Source: an uncultured Clostridia bacterium (lineage in GTDB: Bacteria > Bacillota > Clostridia > Oscillospirales > Ruminococcaceae). Taken from it: DNA of 64,000 nt. Numbering within the stretch: position 1 is the first letter of the stretch; every line of letters begins with the position of its first letter. The position numbers and the translations under genes are program-made. The stretch covers positions 1-64,000 of the forward strand of contig CANQXX010000002.1 of assembly GCA_947627905.1 (NCBI GenBank), given 5' to 3'. The notes under the pieces are model-generated. The model was given only the letters and a program-made list of their open reading frames with translations. It did no database searches and was not told the DNA's origin. Shown piece after piece: positions 47,060 through 56,318 of this stretch.

Positions 47060-48151
47060 ATGAAGCCTAAACATATAATTTTACTTGCGGCAGATGCGGC
47101 GTCAATAGTGTTTTTTGTCTGCACGACAATAATTGCGCTTGTTCTGGCAGGTTCGCTTCCGGATCAGCAGACTGCGGAACGCTGGGGTGGAAAAGAACGG
47201 TATTCTCAGGTGAGTATGTTCACCGATTACGATAACGGGCTGACCATAGATTCTATATTCATGGCAAGAACAGATATAGAAAAGAAGTTAGTTGAAAATT
47301 CCCTGCCCGTTGAAGCTTATGGAGCCAGAGTATGGGTAGATGCGTTTTCTTCCTATGATCTTGCAATGCCGGTTGCATCTGACAGAGCATCTGCGGAATC
47401 GGCTGCAATAATTACCGGAGGAGATTTCTTCCTGTTCCACCCTCAGGATATTATAAGCGGCTATTATTATTCTGAAAGTGATACAATGTATGACAGGATA
47501 GTAATAGACGATGTCCTTGCATGGCAGCTTTTCGGAGCGTCCGATGTTGTCGGAATGCCGGTGACCATAGGCGGAAAGTATTTTTACGTTGCCGGCGTTT
47601 TCAAGCGCAGTGAAAACAGCGACATTGAAAAAGTTTATGGTGAAAAGCCCAGATTGTTCATGCCGTATCAGGGATATTCGCTTATATCTCCGGATGAGGG
47701 AATAAAGTTTTCCTGCTATGAAGCCTGCCTGCCTGATCCGGTCACGGGTCTGGGAAAACAGATAGTTTCCGAATCGTTCAGCGTAAAAGATGAAAACCGC
47801 AGGATAGTTGAAAATTCCGTGCGTTACAGACTTAAAAACCGCTTTTCGCTTATTGCAGATAACGGTATGCGTTCGGTGGTGGATATTCCTTTGGTTTATC
47901 CTTATTGGGAAAATGCGGCGCGAATGACAGAGGACAGATCCGCCGCGCTGCTTGTAATGCAGATAATAGGACTTGCCGCTCCGGTGTTCACGCTGGTTTA
48001 TCTTTTCAGACTGCTTATAAAAAACAGGAAAAAGATATTTGAAAAAGTCCGTGACGGAGCGGTAGGAGCTTACCGAAAGACAAGTGAAAAGATAAAAGAA
48101 AACAAAAAGGTAAATGCAGATAAAAAGCAGGATAATACCGTGAAAAATTAA
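47060..48151 (+). CDS. Membrane protein with MacB-like extracellular domain
   Basis: A 363-residue protein resembling a cut-down MacB/FtsX permease. Seen: an N-terminal membrane helix (residues 7-32), an extracellular domain with the MacB_PCD texture (SAAIITGGDFFLFHPQDIISG, IVIDDVLAWQLFGASDVVGMPVTIGGKYFYVAGV), one C-terminal helix near residues 300-325, and a Lys-rich cytoplasmic tail. A MacB permease has four helices and an FtsX core, so the last two helices and the core are missing. I prefer ATG 47060, which has AAGGA 8 nt before it, over the ATG overlapping the previous stop. Confidence 0.7.
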   Translation: MKPKHIILLAADAASIVFFVCTTIIALVLAGSLPDQQTAERWGGKERYSQVSMFTDYDNGLTIDSIFMARTDIEKKLVENSLPVEAYGARVWVDAFSSYDLAMPVASDRASAESAAIITGGDFFLFHPQDIISGYYYSESDTMYDRIVIDDVLAWQLFGASDVVGMPVTIGGKYFYVAGVFKRSENSDIEKVYGEKPRLFMPYQGYSLISPDEGIKFSCYEACLPDPVTGLGKQIVSESFSVKDENRRIVENSVRYRLKNRFSLIADNGMRSVVDIPLVYPYWENAARMTEDRSAALLVMQIIGLAAPVFTLVYLFRLLIKNRKKIFEKVRDGAVGAYRKTSEKIKENKKVNADKKQDNTVKN

Positions 48152-48285
48152 AACGCTGTCATTGCAGAAAAATATTTTGCTCTATTAACATTTTTACTGT
48201 AAGAATAGAGGAATTTTTTCGTCTTTTATATCAGATAGTATGTTCTGATGAAAACTATCGTTATAGTAAAAATGGAGGTATATTC

Positions 48286-50550
48286 ATGAACAAAATATTC
48301 AAGCAGGTCACGGCGGCGTTACTTGCGGCATTTACTCTTACAGGAATGGTCTCCTGCAAAAGAACAGAGGAAAGCGGAGAAAATTTTACCGGGAACGGCA
48401 GTTCCGTTACGGAAGAAAAAGGCGGTATATTTTCCGGAAATAAAGAAGAAAAGAAGAGCGGACCTCTTGCATCAAAGGAGCATATTTTTTCAGCGGTCAA
48501 CATAAGTATTTCAGGTGGGACGCAGCCTGTAAACGGAATTTTTTCTGACGGAGAAAAAATATTTGCCGCGGTGGGAAGCAAAATTTTTACATATTCTCTT
48601 GACGGTAAACCCGAAAATACAGTTGACATTCTTTCGGATACGGAAGGACAGCGCTTTCTGGCATTTGCGGCAGTCTGCGGATATAATTTCCTGACGGTGG
48701 AAAATTCGGAGGAGCTTCCGTTTGCGGCAAAATATGACATGACCGGAAATAAAATTTCCGAAACGAGCCTTGAAAATATCGTAAACGAAACGGGAGAGCG
48801 AAGTTTGTACGTCACCTCCGCAGCAGTCTCTGATGACGGAACGCTTTTTCTTACTCAGCACGGCGGATTATATTCCGCAAATGAAAATTCAGTGAGAAAG
48901 CTCGCAGGCGGTGCAGACAGATATTTCGGAAATGTTATAAAGACCGGTGACGGCAGGATATTTGCGGAATATTCCGATCCAAGCGGGAATAACATTCTTG
49001 CGGAAGTAAATGATACCGGAACTCTGTCCGGGGAATTTTCCCTTGATGTTTCGGGAGAAATTATAAGCGGCTCCGGCGGATATGATATGTTCATTCTCGG
49101 AAGTACGGAAATTTTTGCCTATGACATTGATACCGGTGAAACTTCAACTCTTGTCGATCTTTCCGCTTCGGGGATAGACGCTGGATCAGTCTCCGCAGAA
49201 AACGGCATAACGATACTCCCCGACGGCAGGATCATAATAACAGTGAAAAACATTATCGCCGGCGGTTTCTATTCGGAATTAGATCTGTCAGCGTGCATAC
49301 TTACCGAGATCCCTCCCGAAGAGATACCGGATAGGGAGCTTGTTAAAATTTACGCGCTGGCTTTAAATAATGATGTTAAACGGGCAGTGACCGACTTCAA
49401 CAAAAACAGCGGCGAATATTACATAGAACTTACAGATTTTTATGACGTGGACGGCGATTACGCGGACAAGCTCTCGCGAATGAACAGCGAAATGACTTCT
49501 GGGAATATTCCAGACATTATAGCGTTAAGCGGAGCAATGCCCGTAGAAAGCTACGCTTCAAAAGGATTGCTTGCAGACCTTTACGATTTTATGGACAGTG
49601 ACCCCGATTTTCACAGAGAGGACTATTTGCAGAACATCTTCGCGGCTTACGAGACCGACGGAAAGCTTTACGAGGCTGTTCCGGAATTCAGTATAAATAC
49701 GCTTGTGGGAAAGACTTCAAAAGTCGGCAGTTCCCAAGGCTGGACAATGGACGAATTTATAGCTTTTGCGGACAAAAATGCTTCTGACGGCTCATGGCAG
49801 GGACTTTTTGAATCCACATCATGCTCAAAAATGAATATGCTTTTAACTTTCATGACGTTTAATTTCAGCAGCTATATGAACGCAAAAACGGGGGAATGTT
49901 ATTTTGACGGCGATGATTTTATAAAGCTGTTGGATTTCTGCAATAGATTTCCCGAAAAGACCGTAAGCAAGGACAAAATCGACTATTCTTCCGAGCTGAC
50001 TGCATATCTTGAGGACAGAACTTTGCTGATGACAACTTCCATATGCAGCTTCCGTGACATAAAAACACTTGAACAGACCGAGTTCGGCGGCAGCATAACG
50101 TTCAAAGGCTATCCCTGCGGCGGGAACGGTTCGTTTATTTCGGAGGATCTTTCCCTTGCGATCACTTCCAAGGCGGCAGAGCCGGAGGGCGCATGGGAAT
50201 TTGTAAAATATTTCTGGTCGGAGGAATATCAGTCGGGATATATCGGAGCGCAAAGCTATAATTTTCCTGTAAAAATTTCCGTTCTGGAACGCGCCGCTGA
50301 GCGTGCAAAGACCAATGCGGACAGAGATATCTATTCAGGCAGACCTGCTGCCGATCCAAACACCGACGAGGACAATGCAAGAATTATGGATCTCATCAAT
50401 TCTCTGACGGAGACCCGAAGCTATAACAGCTATGTTTACGACATCGTAAGAGAAGAAGCAGGAGCATATTTTTCCGGACAGAAATCCGCTGAGGAAGTTG
50501 CGGAGATCATTCAGAACCGCGCTTCAAACTATCTTGCGGAAAACAGATAA
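48286..50550 (+). CDS. Two-domain solute-binding lipoprotein 1 (propeller-like N-part, SBP C-part)
   Basis: A 754-residue lipoprotein (signal with lipobox LTGMVSC, Cys near residue 22). Residues 60-345 carry repeated short motifs like DGEKIFAAVGSKIFTYSLDG, GDGRIFAEYS and LPDGRIIITV, the texture of a beta-propeller. Residues 350-754 are an extracellular solute-binding domain of family 1 (RELVKIYALALNNDVKRAVTDFNKNS, GNIPDIIALSGAMPVESYASKGLLADLYDFM, TSKAAEPEGAWEFVKYFWSEEYQ), the receptor class of CUT1 importers. Normal receptors are 400-550 residues, so the N-terminal half is an addition. It is a paralogue of the next gene. Confidence 0.85.
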   Translation: MNKIFKQVTAALLAAFTLTGMVSCKRTEESGENFTGNGSSVTEEKGGIFSGNKEEKKSGPLASKEHIFSAVNISISGGTQPVNGIFSDGEKIFAAVGSKIFTYSLDGKPENTVDILSDTEGQRFLAFAAVCGYNFLTVENSEELPFAAKYDMTGNKISETSLENIVNETGERSLYVTSAAVSDDGTLFLTQHGGLYSANENSVRKLAGGADRYFGNVIKTGDGRIFAEYSDPSGNNILAEVNDTGTLSGEFSLDVSGEIISGSGGYDMFILGSTEIFAYDIDTGETSTLVDLSASGIDAGSVSAENGITILPDGRIIITVKNIIAGGFYSELDLSACILTEIPPEEIPDRELVKIYALALNNDVKRAVTDFNKNSGEYYIELTDFYDVDGDYADKLSRMNSEMTSGNIPDIIALSGAMPVESYASKGLLADLYDFMDSDPDFHREDYLQNIFAAYETDGKLYEAVPEFSINTLVGKTSKVGSSQGWTMDEFIAFADKNASDGSWQGLFESTSCSKMNMLLTFMTFNFSSYMNAKTGECYFDGDDFIKLLDFCNRFPEKTVSKDKIDYSSELTAYLEDRTLLMTTSICSFRDIKTLEQTEFGGSITFKGYPCGGNGSFISEDLSLAITSKAAEPEGAWEFVKYFWSEEYQSGYIGAQSYNFPVKISVLERAAERAKTNADRDIYSGRPAADPNTDEDNARIMDLINSLTETRSYNSYVYDIVREEAGAYFSGQKSAEEVAEIIQNRASNYLAENR

Positions 50551-50629
50551 GCTATGATATCCCATACCATGTGTTGAAATTTCACAGGTATTGATATATA
50601 ATTAAAGAAAAGAAAGGAAGGTTATCAAG

Positions 50630-53098
50630 ATGAATAAAACAGCATCGAGAATAACTGCCGCGGTAATGGCTGCGGCACTGGCTGTGGGGTTTTCCTCCTG
50701 CGGCAAAAAGGGTGATGTGATCGCTTCAAAGGAACACGTCTACTCTTCACAGATAATAGAGCTTCCCGAGGGCATGACCTACAGGCAGAAGGTGCTTTAC
50801 GGCAATGAAAAGCTCTTTATAATCGGCGAAAATCAATGGGAAGAACCGGCAGATAGTACGGCAGGTGCTTCTTCGGACGGGACTGCTGCCGAAACCACTG
50901 CTGCGGCTGAAGAAATTTTAGCAGATGATGCAGCTCCGGTCGAAACGGTATGGCACAGCGAGACTAAAATGCAGGTCGTTGATATGGAAGGAAATCTTAT
51001 CAAGGAAACAGTCATTTCCTCCAGCGATCAGAATATGAATGAAAGCCGCAATATTTCAAACATGATAGTTTTGAACAGCGGCGATCTGCTATCAATGGAA
51101 CAAACATACCGTTGGGACGAAACAACAGGTGAATCCGACGAGCATTACTATCTTGTAAAATACAGCGCCGAGGACGGCAGCAAAATTTCCGAAGCCGATT
51201 TGCAGGCTGTTTATGATGCCGCTTCAAAAGACGATAATTATGTATATTTCAGAGATATGATTGAAACTGCTGACGGAACAATACTGATCCCCGGCAACGG
51301 TGACGGAACGATCTACATGACAAACGACAAAGGCGAAATGCTCGGAGAGATCAAGAACGATTCCTTTGACGAAAATTCATGGATGAACGGCGTTTACAGA
51401 GCGGGCGACGGCAGGATATTTACAATGGTGACTACAAGCAGAATGGACGGCGACAATTATATCTCCGAGTCAAAACTTGTGGAAATAGATGTTGCCGGAC
51501 GTAAATTAGGCGCAGAATATCCCTGCCATATAAACGGTTCTGTAATGAACGGCACCGATAAATATGACCTGCTTATTACAAGGGATTCCGGACTTTCAGG
51601 ATATGATATCGAAACTGATACTACCGAAACTATGGTAGACTGGCTCAAATCCGGCATTGACACCACGGCTATGGACACTTCAACGGGCATAAGCGTTCTC
51701 CCGGACGGAAGAATTTTCTGCATTACCTATAATTATGACTGGAACGGCGGAGGCGGTTACAGCTGGAGCAGCGACGATCAGGTGGTAAATATCCTTACGG
51801 AAGTTGATCCGTCTACGCTGCCTGACAAGAAGCTCATAAAGCTGTATGCTATATATCTTGACGTTGGGATCAAGCGCCAGATACTGGAATACAACAAGAA
51901 CAGCACCGAATATGAGATAGAGCTTACTTCCTATCAGGATTTTGCAATAAACAGCTACGACGACGCAATTACAAAGCTGAACAATGATATGATAGCCGGA
52001 AATCTTCCCGACATTCTTGTTATCGACAGTCAGCTTCCCGTAGACAGCTATATTTCAAAGGGGCTGCTTGCAAATCTGTATGATTTCATGGACAAGGACG
52101 ATACCTTCAACCGTGATGATTACCTCCAGAATATTTTCAAAGCATATGAAACAAACGGAAAACTTTATGAAATAATCCCGTCATTCACCATAAATACTCT
52201 TGTCGGCAAGACTTCTAAGTTAGGCTCTGAACCGGGCTGGACCGTAGATGAATTTATTCAGTTCTGCGACGAGAACACCGAGTCGGCGGATCAGATATTC
52301 GGCGACAGGTGGGGAACTAAATCTTCAATGCTCAGCAACTTTATGTATTACAACAGCGCCAGCTTTATAAACAAGGAGACGGGCGAATGTAAATTCAATA
52401 CCGGAGAGTTTGAGAAGATACTTGAATTTTGCAACAAATTCCCCAAGGAATACGACGAAAGTGCTATGAACATGGACGACAATTACTGGAACGAGTATGA
52501 AAGCCGTTTCAGAGAGGACAGAGCGCTGCTCAGTCAGGCATATGTAAACAACTTCCGCTTCTTTAAGGAAAACGAACTGGGTACGTTCGGCGAACCTATA
52601 ACCGTAAAGGGCTATCCCACCAGTGAGGGCAACGGTTCTGTCATCAATGCATATACATCAATGGCAATAACCTCAAAGGCGAAAAACGCCGACGGAGCAT
52701 GGGATTTTGTAAAATACTTCTATTCTGACGAATATCAGGATCAGTTTGCAACACCAAATTCCTATGAGTTCCCGGTAAAGATCTCCTCGCTTGAAAAACA
52801 GGCGGCAGCGGCAAAGGAAAAGCCGTATTATACCGATGAGAACGGAGAAAAAGTAGAGTACGAAAACTCTTATTGGATCAACGGACAGTCTATAACCATT
52901 CCCGTGAATACCGATGAGGAAAATCAGAGAATGATGGATTTCATCAAGTCGGTAGATACCTCCGGGCGTTACGATCAGCAGGCTATGGATATAATCACCG
53001 AAGAAGCCACCGCATTCTTTGAGGGTCAGAAATCAGCAAAAGATGTTGCGAATATAATCCAGAACAGAGTTTCAAACTATATTGCCGAAAACAGATAA
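50630..53098 (+). CDS. Two-domain solute-binding lipoprotein 2 (paralogue)
   Basis: An 822-residue paralogue of the preceding protein. Seen: lipobox VGFSSCGKKG, an inserted Ala/Thr/Glu-rich stretch near residues 80-110, the propeller-like part to about residue 395, then the solute-binding part (KLIKLYAIYLDVGIKRQILEYNKNS, VDSYISKGLLANLYDFMDKDD, SKAKNADGAWDFVKYFYSDEYQ). The C-terminal ~400 residues match lipoprotein 1 closely (both end SNYIAENR/SNYLAENR), and the N-terminal parts have drifted. Two receptors for one permease pair suggest different ligands or a mixed receptor. A 79-nt gap separates them. Confidence 0.87.
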   Translation: MNKTASRITAAVMAAALAVGFSSCGKKGDVIASKEHVYSSQIIELPEGMTYRQKVLYGNEKLFIIGENQWEEPADSTAGASSDGTAAETTAAAEEILADDAAPVETVWHSETKMQVVDMEGNLIKETVISSSDQNMNESRNISNMIVLNSGDLLSMEQTYRWDETTGESDEHYYLVKYSAEDGSKISEADLQAVYDAASKDDNYVYFRDMIETADGTILIPGNGDGTIYMTNDKGEMLGEIKNDSFDENSWMNGVYRAGDGRIFTMVTTSRMDGDNYISESKLVEIDVAGRKLGAEYPCHINGSVMNGTDKYDLLITRDSGLSGYDIETDTTETMVDWLKSGIDTTAMDTSTGISVLPDGRIFCITYNYDWNGGGGYSWSSDDQVVNILTEVDPSTLPDKKLIKLYAIYLDVGIKRQILEYNKNSTEYEIELTSYQDFAINSYDDAITKLNNDMIAGNLPDILVIDSQLPVDSYISKGLLANLYDFMDKDDTFNRDDYLQNIFKAYETNGKLYEIIPSFTINTLVGKTSKLGSEPGWTVDEFIQFCDENTESADQIFGDRWGTKSSMLSNFMYYNSASFINKETGECKFNTGEFEKILEFCNKFPKEYDESAMNMDDNYWNEYESRFREDRALLSQAYVNNFRFFKENELGTFGEPITVKGYPTSEGNGSVINAYTSMAITSKAKNADGAWDFVKYFYSDEYQDQFATPNSYEFPVKISSLEKQAAAAKEKPYYTDENGEKVEYENSYWINGQSITIPVNTDEENQRMMDFIKSVDTSGRYDQQAMDIITEEATAFFEGQKSAKDVANIIQNRVSNYIAENR

Positions 53099-53108
53099 AA
53101 CTTTCAGA

Positions 53109-53137
53109 GCCGCCCTTATAAGGGCGGCTTCCTTTTT
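53109..53137 (+). terminator. First terminator after the receptor genes
   Basis: GCCGCCCTTATAAGGGCGGC palindrome, then TTCCTTTTTG. Confidence 0.85.
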
Positions 53138-53175
53138 GTGGAAATATCTGTATAAAATGTATTGCTTTTTTATTG

Positions 53176-53210
53176 AGGTCCTCCGTATATACTGCGGAGG
53201 ACCTTTTTTC
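53176..53210 (+). terminator. Second, tandem terminator
   Basis: AGGTCCTCCG / CGGAGGACCT with a 9-nt loop and a TTTTTTCG tail, 40 bp after the first. The pair separates the transporter operon from the GH5 gene. Confidence 0.88.
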
Positions 53211-53299
53211 GTTAACTTTATATTAATTAAATTCTGTATAAAATTATATTTATAAGTGGTATAATTAACATGATTATATTTTAGTACGAGGTGTTTTGC

Positions 53300-54511
53300 G
53301 TGAATAACAGAATTGTTAAAAAGGCAGGTGCTGTTCTTATGTCCGCCCTGATCGCTGTTTCAATGACTTGCTGCAATTCCGGAAACAATGATGAAGCCAA
53401 TGCTTCGGAAACTGTTTCGGAGACCGCTGCTGAATACACAAAATATGTTTCTACGGTCACACACGATGAAATGCGCGATATTTCATCTTTTGAACTTATC
53501 AAGGAAATGAAAGTCGGCTGGAGCCTCGGCAATACTCTTGACGCATACGACGGACGCGTCGAGGGCAATGAGACCGAGACCTGCTGGGGAAATCCTGCTG
53601 CCACATACGAGCTTTTTACAGCCGTTAAAGACGCCGGATTTAACGTTGTCAGGATACCGGTAACCTGGACAGGTCATATGGACGCAGAAGGCAATATAGA
53701 TGAGGCTTGGATGGACAGAGTTCAGGAAGTAGTGGATTATGCTTACGGACAGGATCTGTTCGTTATACTCAATATCCACCATGAGGACTGGCACGATCCG
53801 TATGATAACAGATTTGAAAAGGCTTCCGAAAAGCTGAAAAAGGTCTGGACGCAGATAGGCGAACGCTTTAAGGATTACGACGAAAAGCTCATATTTGAGG
53901 GACTTAACGAACCCCGTAAGAGAAATACTCCTCTTGAATGGAACGGCGGAGACGCAGAGGGTCATGATGTGGTAAACAAGCTCGACGCTGTGTTTGTTGA
54001 AACTATCCGCAGTCTTGGCGGAAATAATCCGAAAAGACATCTTATGATACCGGATTATGCAGCGTCGGTAACAGATAGTGCTATGAACGATTTCATTTTC
54101 CCGGAGGGAGACGATAAGCTGATACTTTCGCTCCATGCGTATACTCCGTATGACTTTGCTCTTGACCTTGATCTTACGAAGAATGAATTTTCGGAGGATA
54201 AAGGCGGAAAAGATATAAAGTGGGTAATGGATTCCATAAAAACAAAGTTTATTGACAATAATATCCCTGTTATTCTCGGCGAATTTGGCGCAGTAAGCAA
54301 GGGAAATATGGATGAACGGGTCGAATGGGTGAAATTCTATATCAGCGAAGCTAAAAAGATAGGAGTTCCGTGCCTGTGGTTCGATAACGGATCATTTACC
54401 GGAGACGGGGAAAATCTGGGGCTTATAGACAGAACGACATATATGTGGAGATTTAACGATCTGAAAGACGCTATGATCGAAGCCGCAAACGGCGAAGAAA
54501 CGTCTGAATAA
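53300..54511 (+). CDS. Secreted GH5-family endoglucanase
   Basis: A 403-residue glycoside hydrolase that should cleave beta-1,4-glucan or a related hemicellulose outside the cell. Seen: N-terminal signal ending near SMTCCNSG (poor lipobox, two cysteines), a Ser/Thr/Glu linker, then the GH5 barrel: GWSLGNTLDAYD, GFNVVRIPVTWTGHMD, LNIHHEDWHDPY, acid/base Glu in FEGLNEPRK, ILSLHAYTPYDF and nucleophile Glu in ILGEFGAV. There is no carbohydrate-binding or dockerin module, so it is probably cell-bound or free rather than cellulosomal. GTG 53300 follows GAGGTG by 6 nt; the track's GTG is inside that site. Confidence 0.92.
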   Translation: MNNRIVKKAGAVLMSALIAVSMTCCNSGNNDEANASETVSETAAEYTKYVSTVTHDEMRDISSFELIKEMKVGWSLGNTLDAYDGRVEGNETETCWGNPAATYELFTAVKDAGFNVVRIPVTWTGHMDAEGNIDEAWMDRVQEVVDYAYGQDLFVILNIHHEDWHDPYDNRFEKASEKLKKVWTQIGERFKDYDEKLIFEGLNEPRKRNTPLEWNGGDAEGHDVVNKLDAVFVETIRSLGGNNPKRHLMIPDYAASVTDSAMNDFIFPEGDDKLILSLHAYTPYDFALDLDLTKNEFSEDKGGKDIKWVMDSIKTKFIDNNIPVILGEFGAVSKGNMDERVEWVKFYISEAKKIGVPCLWFDNGSFTGDGENLGLIDRTTYMWRFNDLKDAMIEAANGEETSE

Positions 54512-54575
54512 ATATCAAGACGGGGGGAACACTTGACGGTGTTCCCCCTGTTGAACTGGAACAGGAGAGAAATAT

Positions 54576-56318
54576 ATGATAAAAAGACTTGCAAAGTGTG
54601 TGCGCGAATATAAGAATACCTCCATAGCAACGCCCATACTTGTTTCGCTTGAAGTTGTAATGGAATGTATAATACCTTTCATTATAGCCGATCTGGTAAA
54701 CAATATAAAAGCAGGCTGCGAAATAACAGTAATTGTAAAGTATGGTCTTGTGCTGGTGCTTATGGCGTGTCTGTCACTAGCGTTCGGCGCACTGGCGGGA
54801 ATGACCTGTGCTACGGCTTCATGCGGTCTGGCGAAAAATCTGCGCAAGGATATGTTTGAAAACGTTCAGAAATTTTCTTTTGAGAATATAGACAAGTTTT
54901 CAACATCATCGCTAGTAACACGTCTGACTACCGATGTTACAAACGTCCAGATGGCATATATGATGATAATAAGAATTGCTATAAGATGTCCGCTTATGCT
55001 CATATTTGCATTTGTAATGGCATTCGTAATGGGCGGAAGAATGGCTGTTATCTTTCTTTTCGTCGTACCTGTGCTTGGTTTAGGTCTTGCACTTGTAACA
55101 TACAAGACAATGCCGCTGTTCAGGGCGGTTTTCCGCAAATACGACAGCCTGAACGAATCCATTCAGGAAAATATAAAGGGCATGAGAGTGGTAAAATCCT
55201 ATGTCCGCGAGGAATACGAAAAGCAGAAGTTCGGCAGGGCTGCCGAGGACGTCTGCCGGGATTTCACAAAAGCCGAAAGAATACTTGCTCTTAATAACCC
55301 GCTTATGCAGTTCTGTTTGTATGTGGTAATGGTTTTCGTGCTTTCATACGGTTCATACACGATAATCACAACAAGAGGTATAGACCTTGACGTGGGACAA
55401 TTCAGCGCACTGCTTACATACAGCTTTATGATACTCAGCAGCCTTATGATGATATCAATGGTTTTCGTAATGATAACCCTTGCAACGGAATCCGGTCACC
55501 GTATCGTTGAGATACTGGACGAGGAAAGCTCTTTGAAAAATCCCGAAAATCCTGTTTATGAAGTAAAGGACGGCTCTATAGATTTTGACAATGTGAGCTT
55601 CAAATATTCAAAAACTGCCGAAAGAAATGCGCTATCCGATATTGATCTTCATATCAAGTCGGGTCAGACCGTTGGAATTATCGGCGGAACAGGTTCGGCA
55701 AAATCCACACTGGTGCAGCTTATTTCCAGACTGTACGACGTTACCAATGGTTCGGTAAAGGTGGGCGGTGTTGACGTCCGGGAATACGACCTTGATACGC
55801 TGAGAAATCAGGTAGCTGTAGTTCTTCAGAAAAATGTACTTTTCTCCGGAACGATAAAGGAAAATCTCCGCTGGGGCAATAAGGACGCTACCGACGAGGA
55901 AATGATAGAAGCCTGCAAGCTCTCGCAGGCGGATGAATTTATCGAGCGTTTTCCCGATAAATACGATACCTATATCGAACAGGGCGGCGCAAATGTTTCC
56001 GGCGGACAGAAGCAAAGATTGTGTATCGCAAGAGCGCTGCTCAAAAAGCCGAAAATACTCATCATGGACGATTCTACCAGCGCAGTTGATACAAGAACGG
56101 ACGCTCTTATCAGAAAAGCAATGGCGGAATATATACCGTCCACAACTAAAATAATCATTGCCCAGAGGATATCTTCCGTTCAGGAAGCTGACGTTATAAT
56201 CGTTATGGCAGGCGGAAAGATCAGCGCCATGGGTACGCATGATGAGCTTGTAAAAAACAACGAGATATACAGGGATCTCTATACTTTGCAGAATAAGGCA
56301 GGTGATGATGATGAGTAA
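54576..56318 (+). CDS. ABC exporter half-transporter, degenerate-site subunit
   Basis: A 580-residue type IV ABC half-exporter: six membrane helices, then a nucleotide-binding domain (Walker A GGTGSAKST, signature VSGGQKQR). The Walker B end reads LIMDDSTSAVD, so the catalytic glutamate is an aspartate. That is the mark of the non-hydrolysing site in heterodimers such as TM287/288 or BmrCD. The next gene has the intact glutamate, so together they form one asymmetric exporter. Its substrate, lipid or drug, is unknown. It ends inside the start of its partner. Confidence 0.92.
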   Translation: MIKRLAKCVREYKNTSIATPILVSLEVVMECIIPFIIADLVNNIKAGCEITVIVKYGLVLVLMACLSLAFGALAGMTCATASCGLAKNLRKDMFENVQKFSFENIDKFSTSSLVTRLTTDVTNVQMAYMMIIRIAIRCPLMLIFAFVMAFVMGGRMAVIFLFVVPVLGLGLALVTYKTMPLFRAVFRKYDSLNESIQENIKGMRVVKSYVREEYEKQKFGRAAEDVCRDFTKAERILALNNPLMQFCLYVVMVFVLSYGSYTIITTRGIDLDVGQFSALLTYSFMILSSLMMISMVFVMITLATESGHRIVEILDEESSLKNPENPVYEVKDGSIDFDNVSFKYSKTAERNALSDIDLHIKSGQTVGIIGGTGSAKSTLVQLISRLYDVTNGSVKVGGVDVREYDLDTLRNQVAVVLQKNVLFSGTIKENLRWGNKDATDEEMIEACKLSQADEFIERFPDKYDTYIEQGGANVSGGQKQRLCIARALLKKPKILIMDDSTSAVDTRTDALIRKAMAEYIPSTTKIIIAQRISSVQEADVIIVMAGGKISAMGTHDELVKNNEIYRDLYTLQNKAGDDDE

